Positions 35,952-44,482 are shown, counted from the stretch's first letter. The stretch is DNA of 64,000 nt from Chryseomicrobium excrementi (GCF_002798305.1 NZ_PCGR01000005.1:42500-106499), one strand, 5' to 3'. The notes: generated by a model not told the origin, from the letters alone. Program-made: numbers and translations.

Positions 35952-36407
35952 ATGGGACAAAGTAAATTTTCAAAAGGTATTTTATATGGGGCATTAGCAG
36001 GTGCATTGATTAGTCTATTAGATCGTCAAACACGCGAAGTAATGAAGACTCGTGCCCGCTCAGCGAACGAACGTGCACGTTTTTATAATGAAAATCGTGA
36101 AATATTGAAGCACGATTTAGAGACAAAAATCAATCACTACAAAGCTCTTTACGAGAAATTATCTCAAGATGCACAGTATTTAAGCTCTCAAGTGAACGAA
36201 GTGAAACAAATTGCACCACAAGTGTCCTCACTTCTTTCAGAGACTAAAAATACTTTTTCGAGTTCTAAAGAGGAATATAAGGAAATCATTTCAGATAATT
36301 CTAATGAGACATTAGAACAACAAGAAACCTCTCATGATCCACATATGCAACAACAGACACCAGAATATGCTGAAAAGTACGGTGAAAACGAAAAAAAGAA
36401 CGGCTAA
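35952..36407 (+). CDS. YtxH-like general stress-type protein
   Basis: This 151-residue protein has a short hydrophobic segment (GILYGALAGALISLL) followed by a long charged coiled coil (NREILKHDLETKINHYKALYEKLSQDAQYLSSQVNEVK) and a disordered acidic tail. This is the YtxH/YhaH form of small membrane-attached stress proteins, function unknown. The start follows TTGGAGGCG. It lies 14 bp before the second YihY gene and is probably cotranscribed. Confidence 0.82.
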   Translation: MGQSKFSKGILYGALAGALISLLDRQTREVMKTRARSANERARFYNENREILKHDLETKINHYKALYEKLSQDAQYLSSQVNEVKQIAPQVSSLLSETKNTFSSSKEEYKEIISDNSNETLEQQETSHDPHMQQQTPEYAEKYGENEKKNG

Positions 36408-36421
36408 TCTATAAGGATGTG

Positions 36422-37399
36422 ATGCAGGTGGAAGACACTATACGACAACCGAATAGAAAAGAATCATCTGCGCCTGTAGAAAAAACTAGCTGGATGGAGA
36501 AACTGAAGTTTTTACAATTTGGAAAGAACAAAAAGAAGAAAACACCAGATTCCTATGATCCTACGACTTGGAAAGGGTTCTTCCAAGACCTGCTCCAACA
36601 TGTCAAAAATTCAGATGTGACAGCTCTAGGTGCCCAACTGGCTTTCTTCTTTTTACTTTCACTTTTTCCTTTACTAATTTTTATGGTGACATTATTGCCC
36701 TATTTAGATCTCCCTGAAGATCAAATTTTTCAATTTCTAAGAAATTATGCCCCAGCAGATGTGTATAGTTTGATAGAAGGCACCTTAACAGAGGTTTTGC
36801 AAAATAGGAATGGTGGGTTACTATCTATAGGTTTATTAGGAACGATATGGTCCGCTTCAAATGGTGTCAATGCTATTGTAAAATCCTTGAACAAATCTTA
36901 CGGCTTAGAAGAGACTAGACCATTCTTTATAGTGAGGGCATTATCCGTAATTTTTACTATTTTGATAATTGGCCTATTTCTCATCGCACTTTTACTTCCA
37001 ATATTTGGTGAGCAAATAGGAGTATTTTTGTTTTCTATATTTGGATTGGATGGAGTATTTCTAACTGTCTGGGAAAGTATTCGATTCACGATTCCACCTT
37101 TAATCATATTTGTTGTGTTAACGGCTCTTTATTGGATCGTTCCGAATGAAAAATTGTATTTGAAGAGTGTGATTCCTGGGGGAGTCTTTGCTACTCTTGG
37201 TTGGATTCTAGTATCTTTAGGCTTCTCATTCTACGTTAGCAATTTTGCAAATTACACAGCTACATATGGCAGTTTAGGTGCAATTATTGTGCTAATGATG
37301 TGGCTCTACTTCTCGGGAACACTCCTTATGATTGGTGGGCAAATCAATGCCGTCATGCAAGAAAGAAGAGAACGTCTGGAAGCACAAAAAACAGGTTGA
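36422..37399 (+). CDS. YihY/BrkB family inner-membrane protein (copy 2, YfkH-like)
   Basis: A cytoplasmic N-terminal extension of about 60 basic residues precedes a six-helix YihY domain (TALGAQLAFFFLLSLFPLLIF, SVIPGGVFATLGWILVSLGFSFYV, YGSLGAIIVLMMWLYFSGTLLMIGGQINAV). Function unknown. The family member at 12251 lacks the extension. Start taken as ATG 36422 after AAGG; GTG 36419 is possible. A terminator follows. Confidence 0.88.
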   Translation: MQVEDTIRQPNRKESSAPVEKTSWMEKLKFLQFGKNKKKKTPDSYDPTTWKGFFQDLLQHVKNSDVTALGAQLAFFFLLSLFPLLIFMVTLLPYLDLPEDQIFQFLRNYAPADVYSLIEGTLTEVLQNRNGGLLSIGLLGTIWSASNGVNAIVKSLNKSYGLEETRPFFIVRALSVIFTILIIGLFLIALLLPIFGEQIGVFLFSIFGLDGVFLTVWESIRFTIPPLIIFVVLTALYWIVPNEKLYLKSVIPGGVFATLGWILVSLGFSFYVSNFANYTATYGSLGAIIVLMMWLYFSGTLLMIGGQINAVMQERRERLEAQKTG

Positions 37400-37424
37400 G
37401 CAAGTTGCTCGACCTGTTTTTTTT
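37391..37424 (+). terminator. Terminator after the yfkH-like gene
   Basis: The stem ACAGGTTGAGCA/TGCTCGACCTGT with a 3-base loop is followed by eight T; it also abuts the end of the convergent ATPase gene. Confidence 0.87.
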
Positions 37425-39300
37425 AGGCTTTTTGTAGCATTCTCAAACCATTCAAAATCACCAAAATCGTTGAGCCCTCATGACCGATAACTCCTAGCGG
37501 TAGATTTACCACTTGTAAGAAGTTTGAAACAATCAACACAGCAATAACAGCTACAGAGAATAGTAAGTTCTGTTTTACGATACGCTGCATCTTTCGAGAA
37601 AGCCGAACGGCATAAGCGATCTTAGTGAGTTCATTTTTCATGAGAACCACATCGGCAGTTTCAAGTGCAACATCGGTCCCATCTCCCATAGCAAAGCCTG
37701 TTGTTGCAGTAGCTAAGGCAGGAGCGTCGTTAATTCCATCTCCAACCATTCCGACAAAAGGAAAGTCCTTTTTCAGTTCTTTAAGATGCTCTACTTTGGT
37801 TTCAGGAAGGCATTCTGCTACAAAACGATCAATACCAGCTTCTTTAGCGATCGTTTCCGCCGTCTTCGCATTATCACCTGTCAACATGATGGTTGTGATG
37901 CCTAATTGTTTTAGTGTAGCGATGGTTTGCTTTGCTTCCTCTCGAACTTGATCCTTTAAAGCAATAAGTGCTACGATGCCTTGTTCATCTCGAATATACG
38001 TGACAGTTTTTCCTTGAGAGGCAAGGGTAGGGGCAACGCCCTCATGAAAAGCGAACGCCTCGTCTCTACCTACAAAATCAGGTTTCCCGATTTTATAAGA
38101 ATGACCTTCGGTTGTTCCGATCATTCCAAACCCTGTTACATCTTCCACTTGAACCTGCATATTTGGGACAATCCCTTGCTCTTTGGCATATTGAGTAATT
38201 GCTACAGCCAATGGATGATTCGATTTATCCTCGATAGAAGCTACGATGTGTAATGCATGATTACGGTCCAAGTCAGGGCGTACAATAAAGTCAGTCACAA
38301 CAGGCTTTCCCTGGGTAAGCGTACCTGTCTTATCAAAAGCGATAGCTGTTAATTTTGTCAGACTCTCTAAGTGACTGCCACCTTTAAATAGAATGCCGTG
38401 ACGGGCTCCATTTGAAATGGAAGCAAGGGTGGCAGGCATAATCGATGCGACCACCGCACATGGAGAGGCTACTACTAAGAAGACCATGGCACGGTAAAAC
38501 GTAGTGGACCAGTCCCAGCCGAGAATGTAATGAGGTAGAAATAGTAGAATTGCAACAGTGACAAGGACTGTTTTAACGTATGTTCCTTCAAAACGTTCGA
38601 TAAACTGTTGAGAAGGGGACTTTTCGTTTTGTGCTGCTTGTACTAGAGAGATGATTTTCTGGAACAATGAATCTGCATTTTCTTTGACCACTTTTACAAT
38701 CAATGCGCCACTGCCATTAACTGTACCTGCAAAAATGGCATCATCTAGTCGTTTTAATACCGGAATTGGTTCACCAGATATAGCAGATTCATCAATAGAA
38801 GAAGAACCTTCCATTATGACAGCATCAGCTGGAATCTTTTCACCTGGTTTAATCCGCAAACGATCTCCGACTTTTAAAGAATCGACAGATACTAAATGCG
38901 CTTGATTGTGCTCATCCAATTTCCAGGCTTCATCAGGCTGCATATTGACGAGGGCTGCAATTTCTTTTTTACTTTTATTCATCGTATACGTTTCTAGAGC
39001 GCCACTGAGAGCAAAGATGAAGATCAATATTGCTCCTTCTGCCCAGTAGCCGATAATCGAGGAACCGATGGCTGCTAAAATCATCAAAAGCTCTACATTT
39101 AACTTTCTTTCGTGGATGGTCTTCTCAAGGCCTTCTTTTGCTTTGAAAAAGCCACCAATCACAAATGCAGAAAGGAATACAACCACAGAAGCCGTAGTAA
39201 ACTCAGTTTTACTCAATGCCCACCCAATTAATATAAGTATTCCAGAAGTTAAAGCATTTATTAATTCTATATGAGGAAGTATTCGGTTCCACACAGTCAA
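37423..39300 (-). CDS. pfeT: P1B-4-type heavy-metal ATPase, probable Fe2+ exporter
   Basis: This 625-residue ATPase has no N-terminal metal-binding domain. It has the transmembrane SPC motif (VVASPCAVVAS), phosphorylation site DKTGTLTQG, NHPLAVAI and GDGINDAPALA, and a last-helix motif GHEGSTILVILNGLR. SPC plus HEGxT marks subclass P1B-4 (Fe2+/Co2+), as in B. subtilis PfeT (formerly ZosA), which is PerR-controlled. A perfect PerR box lies 28 bp upstream, supporting this identity. Start taken as TTG 39300, five bases after AAAGGAG; GTG 39306 or 39294 are alternatives. Confidence 0.9.
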   Translation of the reverse strand: MTVWNRILPHIELINALTSGILILIGWALSKTEFTTASVVVFLSAFVIGGFFKAKEGLEKTIHERKLNVELLMILAAIGSSIIGYWAEGAILIFIFALSGALETYTMNKSKKEIAALVNMQPDEAWKLDEHNQAHLVSVDSLKVGDRLRIKPGEKIPADAVIMEGSSSIDESAISGEPIPVLKRLDDAIFAGTVNGSGALIVKVVKENADSLFQKIISLVQAAQNEKSPSQQFIERFEGTYVKTVLVTVAILLFLPHYILGWDWSTTFYRAMVFLVVASPCAVVASIMPATLASISNGARHGILFKGGSHLESLTKLTAIAFDKTGTLTQGKPVVTDFIVRPDLDRNHALHIVASIEDKSNHPLAVAITQYAKEQGIVPNMQVQVEDVTGFGMIGTTEGHSYKIGKPDFVGRDEAFAFHEGVAPTLASQGKTVTYIRDEQGIVALIALKDQVREEAKQTIATLKQLGITTIMLTGDNAKTAETIAKEAGIDRFVAECLPETKVEHLKELKKDFPFVGMVGDGINDAPALATATTGFAMGDGTDVALETADVVLMKNELTKIAYAVRLSRKMQRIVKQNLLFSVAVIAVLIVSNFLQVVNLPLGVIGHEGSTILVILNGLRMLQKA

Positions 39301-39327
39301 CAGCACTCCTTTACAATAATTATTACT

Positions 39328-39342
39328 TTATAATAATTATAA
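39328..39342 (-). promoter_or_regulatory. Perfect PerR box upstream of pfeT
   Basis: TTATAATAATTATAA is an exact 7-1-7 inverted repeat matching the PerR consensus TTATAATNATTATAA. PerR is encoded at 61883 in the same window. Confidence 0.87.
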
Positions 39343-39396
39343 ATAAGGAAAAATGCAACAAAAGGGATTTTCAATATGAAAATCCCAAGTTGTTAC

Positions 39397-40926
39397 TTAA
39401 AATACACGTTCTTTATGAAGGGCTAGCTTTTCTAATGAGGATTTGTCCACATCAGCATGCAAGCTGTTTCCATGAGAATCCATAGTGACGACTGCTGTGA
39501 AATCTTCCACTCGCAAGTGCCACATAGCTTCTGGGATTCCAAATTCCATAAGATCTACACCGTCAACACCTTTAATGCAGTCTGCATAGTATTGCGCAGC
39601 GCCACCGATAGCATTCAGATAAACTCCGCCATGTTCTTCTAATGCGGCAAGTGTTTTAGGACCCATTCCGCCTTTACCTATGACGGCACGAATCCCGAAC
39701 TTTTTCATGATATCTCCTTGGTAAGGCTCTTCACGAATAGACGTAGTAGGACCAGCAGCACGAACGTGCCAATTGCCTTCAGCGTCTTTTTGCATTACTG
39801 GACCACAGTGGTAAATGATCTGTCCGTCTAAATCAACAGGAGCATCATGACTCATCAAGTGGTGGTGGATTGCATCGCGCCCTGTGTACATACGACCAGA
39901 GATGGAGACGACATCTCCAACTTTTAAAGAACGAATTTTTTCTTCTGTGATTGGAGCCTCAAGTCGAACGACTTCTTTCACTTCTTCCTCAATGGTATCT
40001 TGTTGTTTGAATTCAATCTTTTCGCCTTCTTGGTAATGCCAATTATGGATCTCACCTGTTTCAGGAGAAATGTCAATTGCCATACGACGGTATGCCCAAC
40101 AGTTATAAGCTACAGATACGTAGAAACTTGCTGGGATTCGGTGCATGACACCAATCTTACAGCCTAACAGTGTTGCTTCGCCTCCAAAGCCCATTGTTCC
40201 TATGCCCAGTGTGTTCGCTTTTTCAACAATATAAGCTTCAAGTTCAGCTAATTGTGCATCTGGATTCACATCGTCAACAGAACGGAATAGTTGCTCTTTC
40301 GCTAAATCGTACCCAGAAGAACGGTCTCCACCAATCCCTACTCCGATAAAACCAGCTGAGCAGCCTTGCCCTTGTGCCTGGTAGACCGAGTGAAGGATAC
40401 ATTTACGAATCCCGTCAAGATCACGACCGGCGCGACCAAGACCTTCAAGTTCAGTAGGAAGACTGTATTGGATGTTTTTGTTTTCACAGCCGCCCCCTTT
40501 AAGGATCAGCTTCATCTCAATATAATCGTTTTCCCATTGCTCGAACTTCATCACAGGAACACCAGCACCTAAGTTATCCCCGCTGTTTTCACCAGTAAGG
40601 GAATCCACGGAGTTTGGACGAAGCTTCGCGTCAGCAGTAGCAGCTGCGATAGCGCGTTTAATGGCTTCTTTTATTTCTAATTGATTGACGCCGATAGGAG
40701 TCTTGATTTTAAAAGTAGGTAGACCTGTATCTTGGCAAATAGGGGACACGTTATCATCTGCCATTTGAATGTTGTTTGCGATTGTATCCAAACTCATTGC
40801 CGCACGTGTACCCGCATTTTCAGCTTGCTTTGCTTTTGCGATGGCACGTCGTACGTCTTTTGGTAGATTGGTGCTTGTTTCTGTAATCAAGTTGTATATA
40901 CTTTTTTCTAAGTTCTCTATGTACAT
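39397..40926 (-). CDS. fumA: Fumarate hydratase, class I (iron-sulfur type)
   Basis: This 509-residue enzyme interconverts fumarate and malate in the TCA cycle. It is the fused alpha-beta form: N-terminal SPICQDTGLPTF and QAQGQGCSAGFIGVGIGGD hold cluster cysteines, and the C-terminal half has GRMYTGRDAIHHHL and AAGPTTSIREEPYQGD. Class I enzymes use an oxygen-sensitive 4Fe-4S cluster, unlike the class II FumC of B. subtilis. It lies beside the PerR-controlled pfeT but has its own upstream region; no PerR box is seen there. Confidence 0.95.
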   Translation of the reverse strand: MYIENLEKSIYNLITETSTNLPKDVRRAIAKAKQAENAGTRAAMSLDTIANNIQMADDNVSPICQDTGLPTFKIKTPIGVNQLEIKEAIKRAIAAATADAKLRPNSVDSLTGENSGDNLGAGVPVMKFEQWENDYIEMKLILKGGGCENKNIQYSLPTELEGLGRAGRDLDGIRKCILHSVYQAQGQGCSAGFIGVGIGGDRSSGYDLAKEQLFRSVDDVNPDAQLAELEAYIVEKANTLGIGTMGFGGEATLLGCKIGVMHRIPASFYVSVAYNCWAYRRMAIDISPETGEIHNWHYQEGEKIEFKQQDTIEEEVKEVVRLEAPITEEKIRSLKVGDVVSISGRMYTGRDAIHHHLMSHDAPVDLDGQIIYHCGPVMQKDAEGNWHVRAAGPTTSIREEPYQGDIMKKFGIRAVIGKGGMGPKTLAALEEHGGVYLNAIGGAAQYYADCIKGVDGVDLMEFGIPEAMWHLRVEDFTAVVTMDSHGNSLHADVDKSSLEKLALHKERVF

Positions 40927-40981
40927 GTAAATTCTCCCTTAGTCATTTTTATACTTACTAGTATACTCCTCTGAAACCATG

Positions 40982-41008
40982 AAAAAAAGAGTAGCTGAGC
41001 TACTCTTT
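40982..41008 (-). terminator. Terminator of the SE1561-family gene
   Basis: The stem AAAGAGTAGC/GCTACTCTTT with a 3-base loop is followed by a T run on the minus strand. Confidence 0.85.
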
Positions 41009-41185
41009 CGTTTTTTTGAATTGATCTAACTTTAATTCTAAGTCATCCATCATGTGAATTAAGCGGTCGATATCTTCCACTTTCGTCGATTCGGGCTCAA
41101 TTGAGTCAAGGACTTGTAAGAACATATTCAAGCGTTCTTTTAAGTAAACTACCTGTTGTTCTTGATTGGTTACTTGATTTCCCAT
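41000..41185 (-). CDS. SE1561-family small coiled-coil protein
   Basis: This 61-residue helical protein (VVYLKERLNMFLQVLDSIEPE, then EDIDRLIHMMDDLELKLDQFKK) fits the SE1561 family conserved in Staphylococcaceae and Bacillales; function unknown. The ATG at 41185 follows AAGGAGG by eight bases. Confidence 0.85.
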   Translation of the reverse strand: MGNQVTNQEQQVVYLKERLNMFLQVLDSIEPESTKVEDIDRLIHMMDDLELKLDQFKKTKE

Positions 41186-41279
41186 ATGAGACACCTCCTT
41201 CAGCACTTATACTATACCCGAATCACTGTCAAAAAGATAGGAACATAGAAGTGTTTTAATAATTTATTTATTTTGAATA

Positions 41280-41308
41280 TTTACAAAACTTAGAGTTTGT
41301 GATAAAGT
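41280..41308 (+). promoter_or_regulatory. SigA-type promoter of the MFS leader
   Basis: TTTACA and TAAAGT are separated by 17 bp, with a TG two bases before GATAAA. The predicted start is near 41315. Confidence 0.62.
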
Positions 41309-41314
41309 TACTTT

Positions 41315-41489
41315 AATCTCTACTAGGAAGGAGGCCGTAGTGAACCTGTCGAAAACCAACAACGTAAGGAGGCGGTTCAGACATTTCACCGGCTTGATAG
41401 TAGCCGTTAAATGCAGTTATGAAACAAAATAGGGTAGTAAAAGACGTATAAGAGACCTTAGCAGTGATGCAGACTGCTGGGGTCTTTTT
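41315..41489 (+). promoter_or_regulatory. Attenuator-like leader with short ORF and terminator before the MFS gene
   Basis: A leader of about 175 nt ends in a strong intrinsic terminator (stem AGACCTTAGCA/TGCTGGGGTCT at 41453-41485, then TTTTT), 67 bp before the MFS start. A hairpin formed by AGGCCG/CGGCTT and TGAACC/GGTTCA encloses the ribosome site and start of a 30-codon ORF. I cannot match it to a known riboswitch. Leader-peptide attenuation is the simplest model. It occupies most of the 41186-41556 gap. Confidence 0.6.
41340..41432 (+). CDS. Candidate 30-residue leader peptide
   Basis: The ORF starts at GTG exactly five bases after a perfect AAGGAGG and ends TAG 21 bases before the terminator stem. 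The peptide starts MNLSKTNNVRRRFRHFTG and is basic. RRR (residues 10-12) and RFR (12-14) fit the Arg/Lys-X-Arg/Lys motif known to arrest macrolide-bound ribosomes. The codons are AGG-AGG-CGG-TTC-AGA. Inferred function: ribosome stalling that relieves termination. Confidence 0.5.
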   Translation: MNLSKTNNVRRRFRHFTGLIVAVKCSYETK

Positions 41490-41556
41490 CTGTATACGGA
41501 GACTGGGGATTTTGCTAGACTAGGGGGAGTGATTCAACAAGAAAGAGGCGGCAGCA

Positions 41557-42714
41557 GTGGCAATTTCAACGAAACAACGATTTTATATTTTAGTAGTAAT
41601 AGTAGCTATTTCAGGATTTTCACAAGGAATGTTGTTACCGTTGATTTCCATTATTTTTGAACAGGATGGAATCAATGCAACATTAAATGGCTTAAGTGCA
41701 ACAGGTCTTTATATAGGGACGTTGCTGATTTCTCCGTTTATGGAGGCACCGCTAAGAAAATGGGGATACAAGCCCATCATATTGGCAGGTGGAATTTTAG
41801 TGATTGTCTCGCTTGCTTTATTCCCTCTATGGAAAAGTGTCCTTTTTTGGTTCATTCTCCGTCTATTTATCGGAATCGGAGACCATGCTCTCCATTTTGC
41901 AACACAAACGTGGATAACGAGTACATCAGATCCAAGTCGTCTTGGAAAGAACATTGCTCTGTACGGTTTGTCGTTCGGTCTTGGGTTTGCTATCGGACCT
42001 TTATTAGTTCCTCTTGTCTCAATTCATGAAGGGTTGCCTTTTGTTGTTTCATCAGCGCTGTGCTTCTTGGCATGGATCTTTGTATTTTTGTTGAAAAATG
42101 ATTTCCCGGAAACTTATACGACTCGAACTCTTTCTTCTGCAGGTCGTTTCAAAGCTTCCTTTACTCTAGCTTGGGTGGCGTTCCTTCCGCCACTGACCTA
42201 CGGGTTTTTAGAATCGAGTCTTCATGCTATTTTTCCGGTTTATAGTTTGCGACAGGGAATTGAAGTGGGGAATGTATCTGTGATATTAGCAGCATTCTCT
42301 ATAGGTGGCGTCGTATCTCAATTGCCACTTGGCATCTTGAGTGACAAGTTTGGACGCAGACCGATGTTGATAGTGCTTTTGACAGGCGGAGCATTGTCCT
42401 TCTTCATAGGAGGTATTTTTGAGTCCTCGGTTGCAGCTATTATTGCCGCTTTCTTTATTGCGGGTATCTTTGTGGGATCGATGTTCTCATTAGGGATCGC
42501 CTATATGACGGATTTGACTCCAAAGGCTCTTTTGCCAACAGGGAATTTGTTGTGTGGGATCGCATTTAGTGTGGGCTCGTTAACGGGGCCATTTGCGGGA
42601 GGGCTGTTTTTACAGTTTACTTCGTCGATTAGTTACTTGTGGCTAGTTGCCGGTCTTTTGACTGTCATTATGGTGACCATTGCACTCCGAAAACCAGCAG
42701 CTCTAAACGAATAA
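41557..42714 (+). CDS. MFS transporter, drug-efflux type (YfkF-like)
   Basis: This 385-residue protein has twelve predicted helices and the MFS motif A variant SDKFGRRPMLIVLL between helices 6 and 8, plus an N-terminal half with RLFIGIGDHALHFATQTWI. It resembles the YfkF group of small-molecule efflux permeases; substrate unknown. GTG start after GAGGCGG. The attenuator-like leader upstream suggests inducible expression. It is followed by structured repeat copy 2. Confidence 0.85.
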   Translation: MAISTKQRFYILVVIVAISGFSQGMLLPLISIIFEQDGINATLNGLSATGLYIGTLLISPFMEAPLRKWGYKPIILAGGILVIVSLALFPLWKSVLFWFILRLFIGIGDHALHFATQTWITSTSDPSRLGKNIALYGLSFGLGFAIGPLLVPLVSIHEGLPFVVSSALCFLAWIFVFLLKNDFPETYTTRTLSSAGRFKASFTLAWVAFLPPLTYGFLESSLHAIFPVYSLRQGIEVGNVSVILAAFSIGGVVSQLPLGILSDKFGRRPMLIVLLTGGALSFFIGGIFESSVAAIIAAFFIAGIFVGSMFSLGIAYMTDLTPKALLPTGNLLCGIAFSVGSLTGPFAGGLFLQFTSSISYLWLVAGLLTVIMVTIALRKPAALNE

Positions 42715-42718
42715 AAAG

Positions 42719-43055
42719 GCTGGTGTGTAACTCATTTAGTTACACAAGTGAAGTTGAAGACAACAAAATGAAAAGTGTATAGGGGTGACTCCAGCGGGAT
42801 TACATGCGGAAGCTGAGACCTTTTCTAAGATGTGAAGAACGCCACTCTAGAAATTTCATCAAAACCAGGCGCCCCAATTGAGGCGCTCTTTGCCTCGGTT
42901 GGGGTGAATGGTTTTGATGGGGATTTCTGGCGTTCGCAACTCGATTTTGGCTCAGCCCGTGCCCGCGGAACGCTTCCCCTACTCACAATAGAACATACAA
43001 AAGGGAGTTTCTCAACAATAACGAGAAACTCCCTTTGTTGGGTTTTGTGCCAGCC
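42719..43055. repeat. Structured intergenic repeat, copy 2 with nested insertion
   Basis: The unit has the same plan as copy 1: outer arms GGCTGGTGTGTAAC and GGTTTTGTGCCAGCC, core AGGGGTGACTCCAGCGGGAT, GCTGAGACC, GGCTCAGCCCG, CCGCGGAACGCTTCCCCT, and a terminator hairpin GGGAGTTTCTC/GAGAAACTCCC. The GCTGAG/CTCAGC loop, five to seven bases in copy 1, is expanded by about 125 bp carrying a long hairpin. Like copy 1 it lies between convergent genes. It accounts for the 42715-43059 gap. Confidence 0.8.
42831..42941. repeat. Nested hairpin element inside repeat copy 2
   Basis: GAACGCCA (42837) pairs with TGGCGTTC (42928); further in, GAAAT...ATCAAAACCA pairs with TGGTTTTGAT...ATTTC, and CCCCAATTGAGGC pairs with GCCTCGGTTGGGG. 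The element is almost wholly self-complementary and has no ORF, so it resembles a miniature palindromic mobile element or an expanded arm of the repeat. Confidence 0.7.
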
Positions 43056-43059
43056 GTTT

Positions 43060-44433
43060 TTAGCTCTTCAGTTCAAGCTCTACGACACACTCAATCTGAG
43101 AAGTTTGAGGGAACATATCTACCGGTTGGATAGAACGCACTTCGTATTTCTTCGTTAAGCGTGCCAAATCCTTCGCTAGTGTTGATGGGTTACAAGAAGT
43201 ATAAACAAACCGTTTCGGTTTTGTACGAAGTACTACATCCATTAGTTCACTATCTAATCCTGTGCGCGGTGGATCTGCCGTCAAAACATCGACAGTGAAA
43301 CCATCTTTTTGCCACTTTGTCACCCATTCTTCTGGAGTCCCAACGACAAACTGAGTATTTTTTCGCTGATTGCGAGAAGCATTCTTCTTTGCATCCAAAA
43401 TTGCTTCTGGCACGATGTCCATGCCACGAACTTCTTTTGCATCTCCAGCGAGCCACAGTCCAATTGTTCCGACGCCGCAATAAGCATCAACGACATTTTC
43501 AGTGCCTGTTAAGTGGGCCGCTTTTTTAATCTCGTTATAGAGATGTACAGTTTGAACAGGGTTCAACTGGAAGAACGCACGTGCTGAGAGGTCAAATACG
43601 AGACCATCTAACTTCTCAATCATGGTCTCTTTACCCCAAAGATTAAATGTCGTTTCACCGAAGATCAGACTAGAACGATCTGCATTGATGTTTTGGCTGA
43701 TTGATACGATGTCTGAACTCATCTGGACGATAGCTTGAGTCAGTTCTTCTTTGTGAGGGAACTTTTTCTTTGTTGTAATCAGTGTCACTTGAAGTTGTCC
43801 GGTTTCAATTCCTTTTCTCACGACGATAGAGCGCATGATGCCTTGAGGGTCTTTCTCGTCATATACAGGAATGCCTTTTTCTTCTATGAACGCTTTGATT
43901 TGGTTCGTGATTGCCGTCGTATCTGGGTGCTGTACGAGACATTTGTCGATATCGACAAGGAAATTCGATCCTGCAGCAAATAGACCTGCAAGTACTTTGT
44001 TGCCTTTTTTGCGCACTTGGAACTGGCTCTTGTTGCGGTAATGCCAAGGGTCGTCCATACCGATGGTTGGCTTCACTAGCTCTGCTGCAACATTTGGTGA
44101 ATAGCGTTCGAGTGCCTGTAAGACGATATCTCTCTTTTCGACCAACTGGCGCGGGTATGTCATATGCTGCAACTGACAACCTCCACATGTCTCATAGACA
44201 GGGCAAGGTGGTGTGACTCGATCTTCAGAAGCTTCTCGGATCTGTTTGATCTTAGCTGTTGCAAACTTTCGTTGTACATCTGTTACGTGTGCTGTAATGA
44301 CTTCGCCTGGAAGCGCTCCTGGAACAAAGACCACATGTTTCTTAAAAAACCCAACGCCTTCACCATTTATTCCAAGTCGTTTGATGGTAAGTGGAAATTC
44401 TTGTCCTTCTTTAATAGTTACTGTTTCGCTCAT
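43060..44433 (-). CDS. rlmD: 23S rRNA (uracil-C5)-methyltransferase, RlmD/RlmCD family
   Basis: The enzyme methylates U1939 (and possibly U747) of 23S rRNA with SAM. The 457-residue protein has an N-terminal TRAM domain (LTIKRLGINGEGVGFFKKHVVFVPGALPGE), a 4Fe-4S site (CPVYETCGGCQLQHM), SAM motif DAYCGVGTIGLWLAG, DPPRTGLD and catalytic cysteine TSCNPSTLAKDL. The ATG at 44433 follows AAGGA; three residues of the longer frame are dropped. In B. subtilis one RlmCD enzyme does both sites. Confidence 0.93.
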   Translation of the reverse strand: MSETVTIKEGQEFPLTIKRLGINGEGVGFFKKHVVFVPGALPGEVITAHVTDVQRKFATAKIKQIREASEDRVTPPCPVYETCGGCQLQHMTYPRQLVEKRDIVLQALERYSPNVAAELVKPTIGMDDPWHYRNKSQFQVRKKGNKVLAGLFAAGSNFLVDIDKCLVQHPDTTAITNQIKAFIEEKGIPVYDEKDPQGIMRSIVVRKGIETGQLQVTLITTKKKFPHKEELTQAIVQMSSDIVSISQNINADRSSLIFGETTFNLWGKETMIEKLDGLVFDLSARAFFQLNPVQTVHLYNEIKKAAHLTGTENVVDAYCGVGTIGLWLAGDAKEVRGMDIVPEAILDAKKNASRNQRKNTQFVVGTPEEWVTKWQKDGFTVDVLTADPPRTGLDSELMDVVLRTKPKRFVYTSCNPSTLAKDLARLTKKYEVRSIQPVDMFPQTSQIECVVELELKS

Positions 44434-44482
44434 ACGATTCACGTCCTTCTTAGTATGTCCTCATTATACAGGACAGCGGAAG

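Noticed and set aside
41315..41489. Known riboswitch class (SAM, guanidine, Mn2+, c-di-GMP, FMN) before the MFS gene
   Set aside because: I could not match the conserved cores of these classes, and a well-formed ORF with ribosome site explains part of the leader better.
43859..44216. Overlapping frames of about 100 codons on both strands within rlmD
   Set aside because: They are shadows of the conserved methyltransferase frame.
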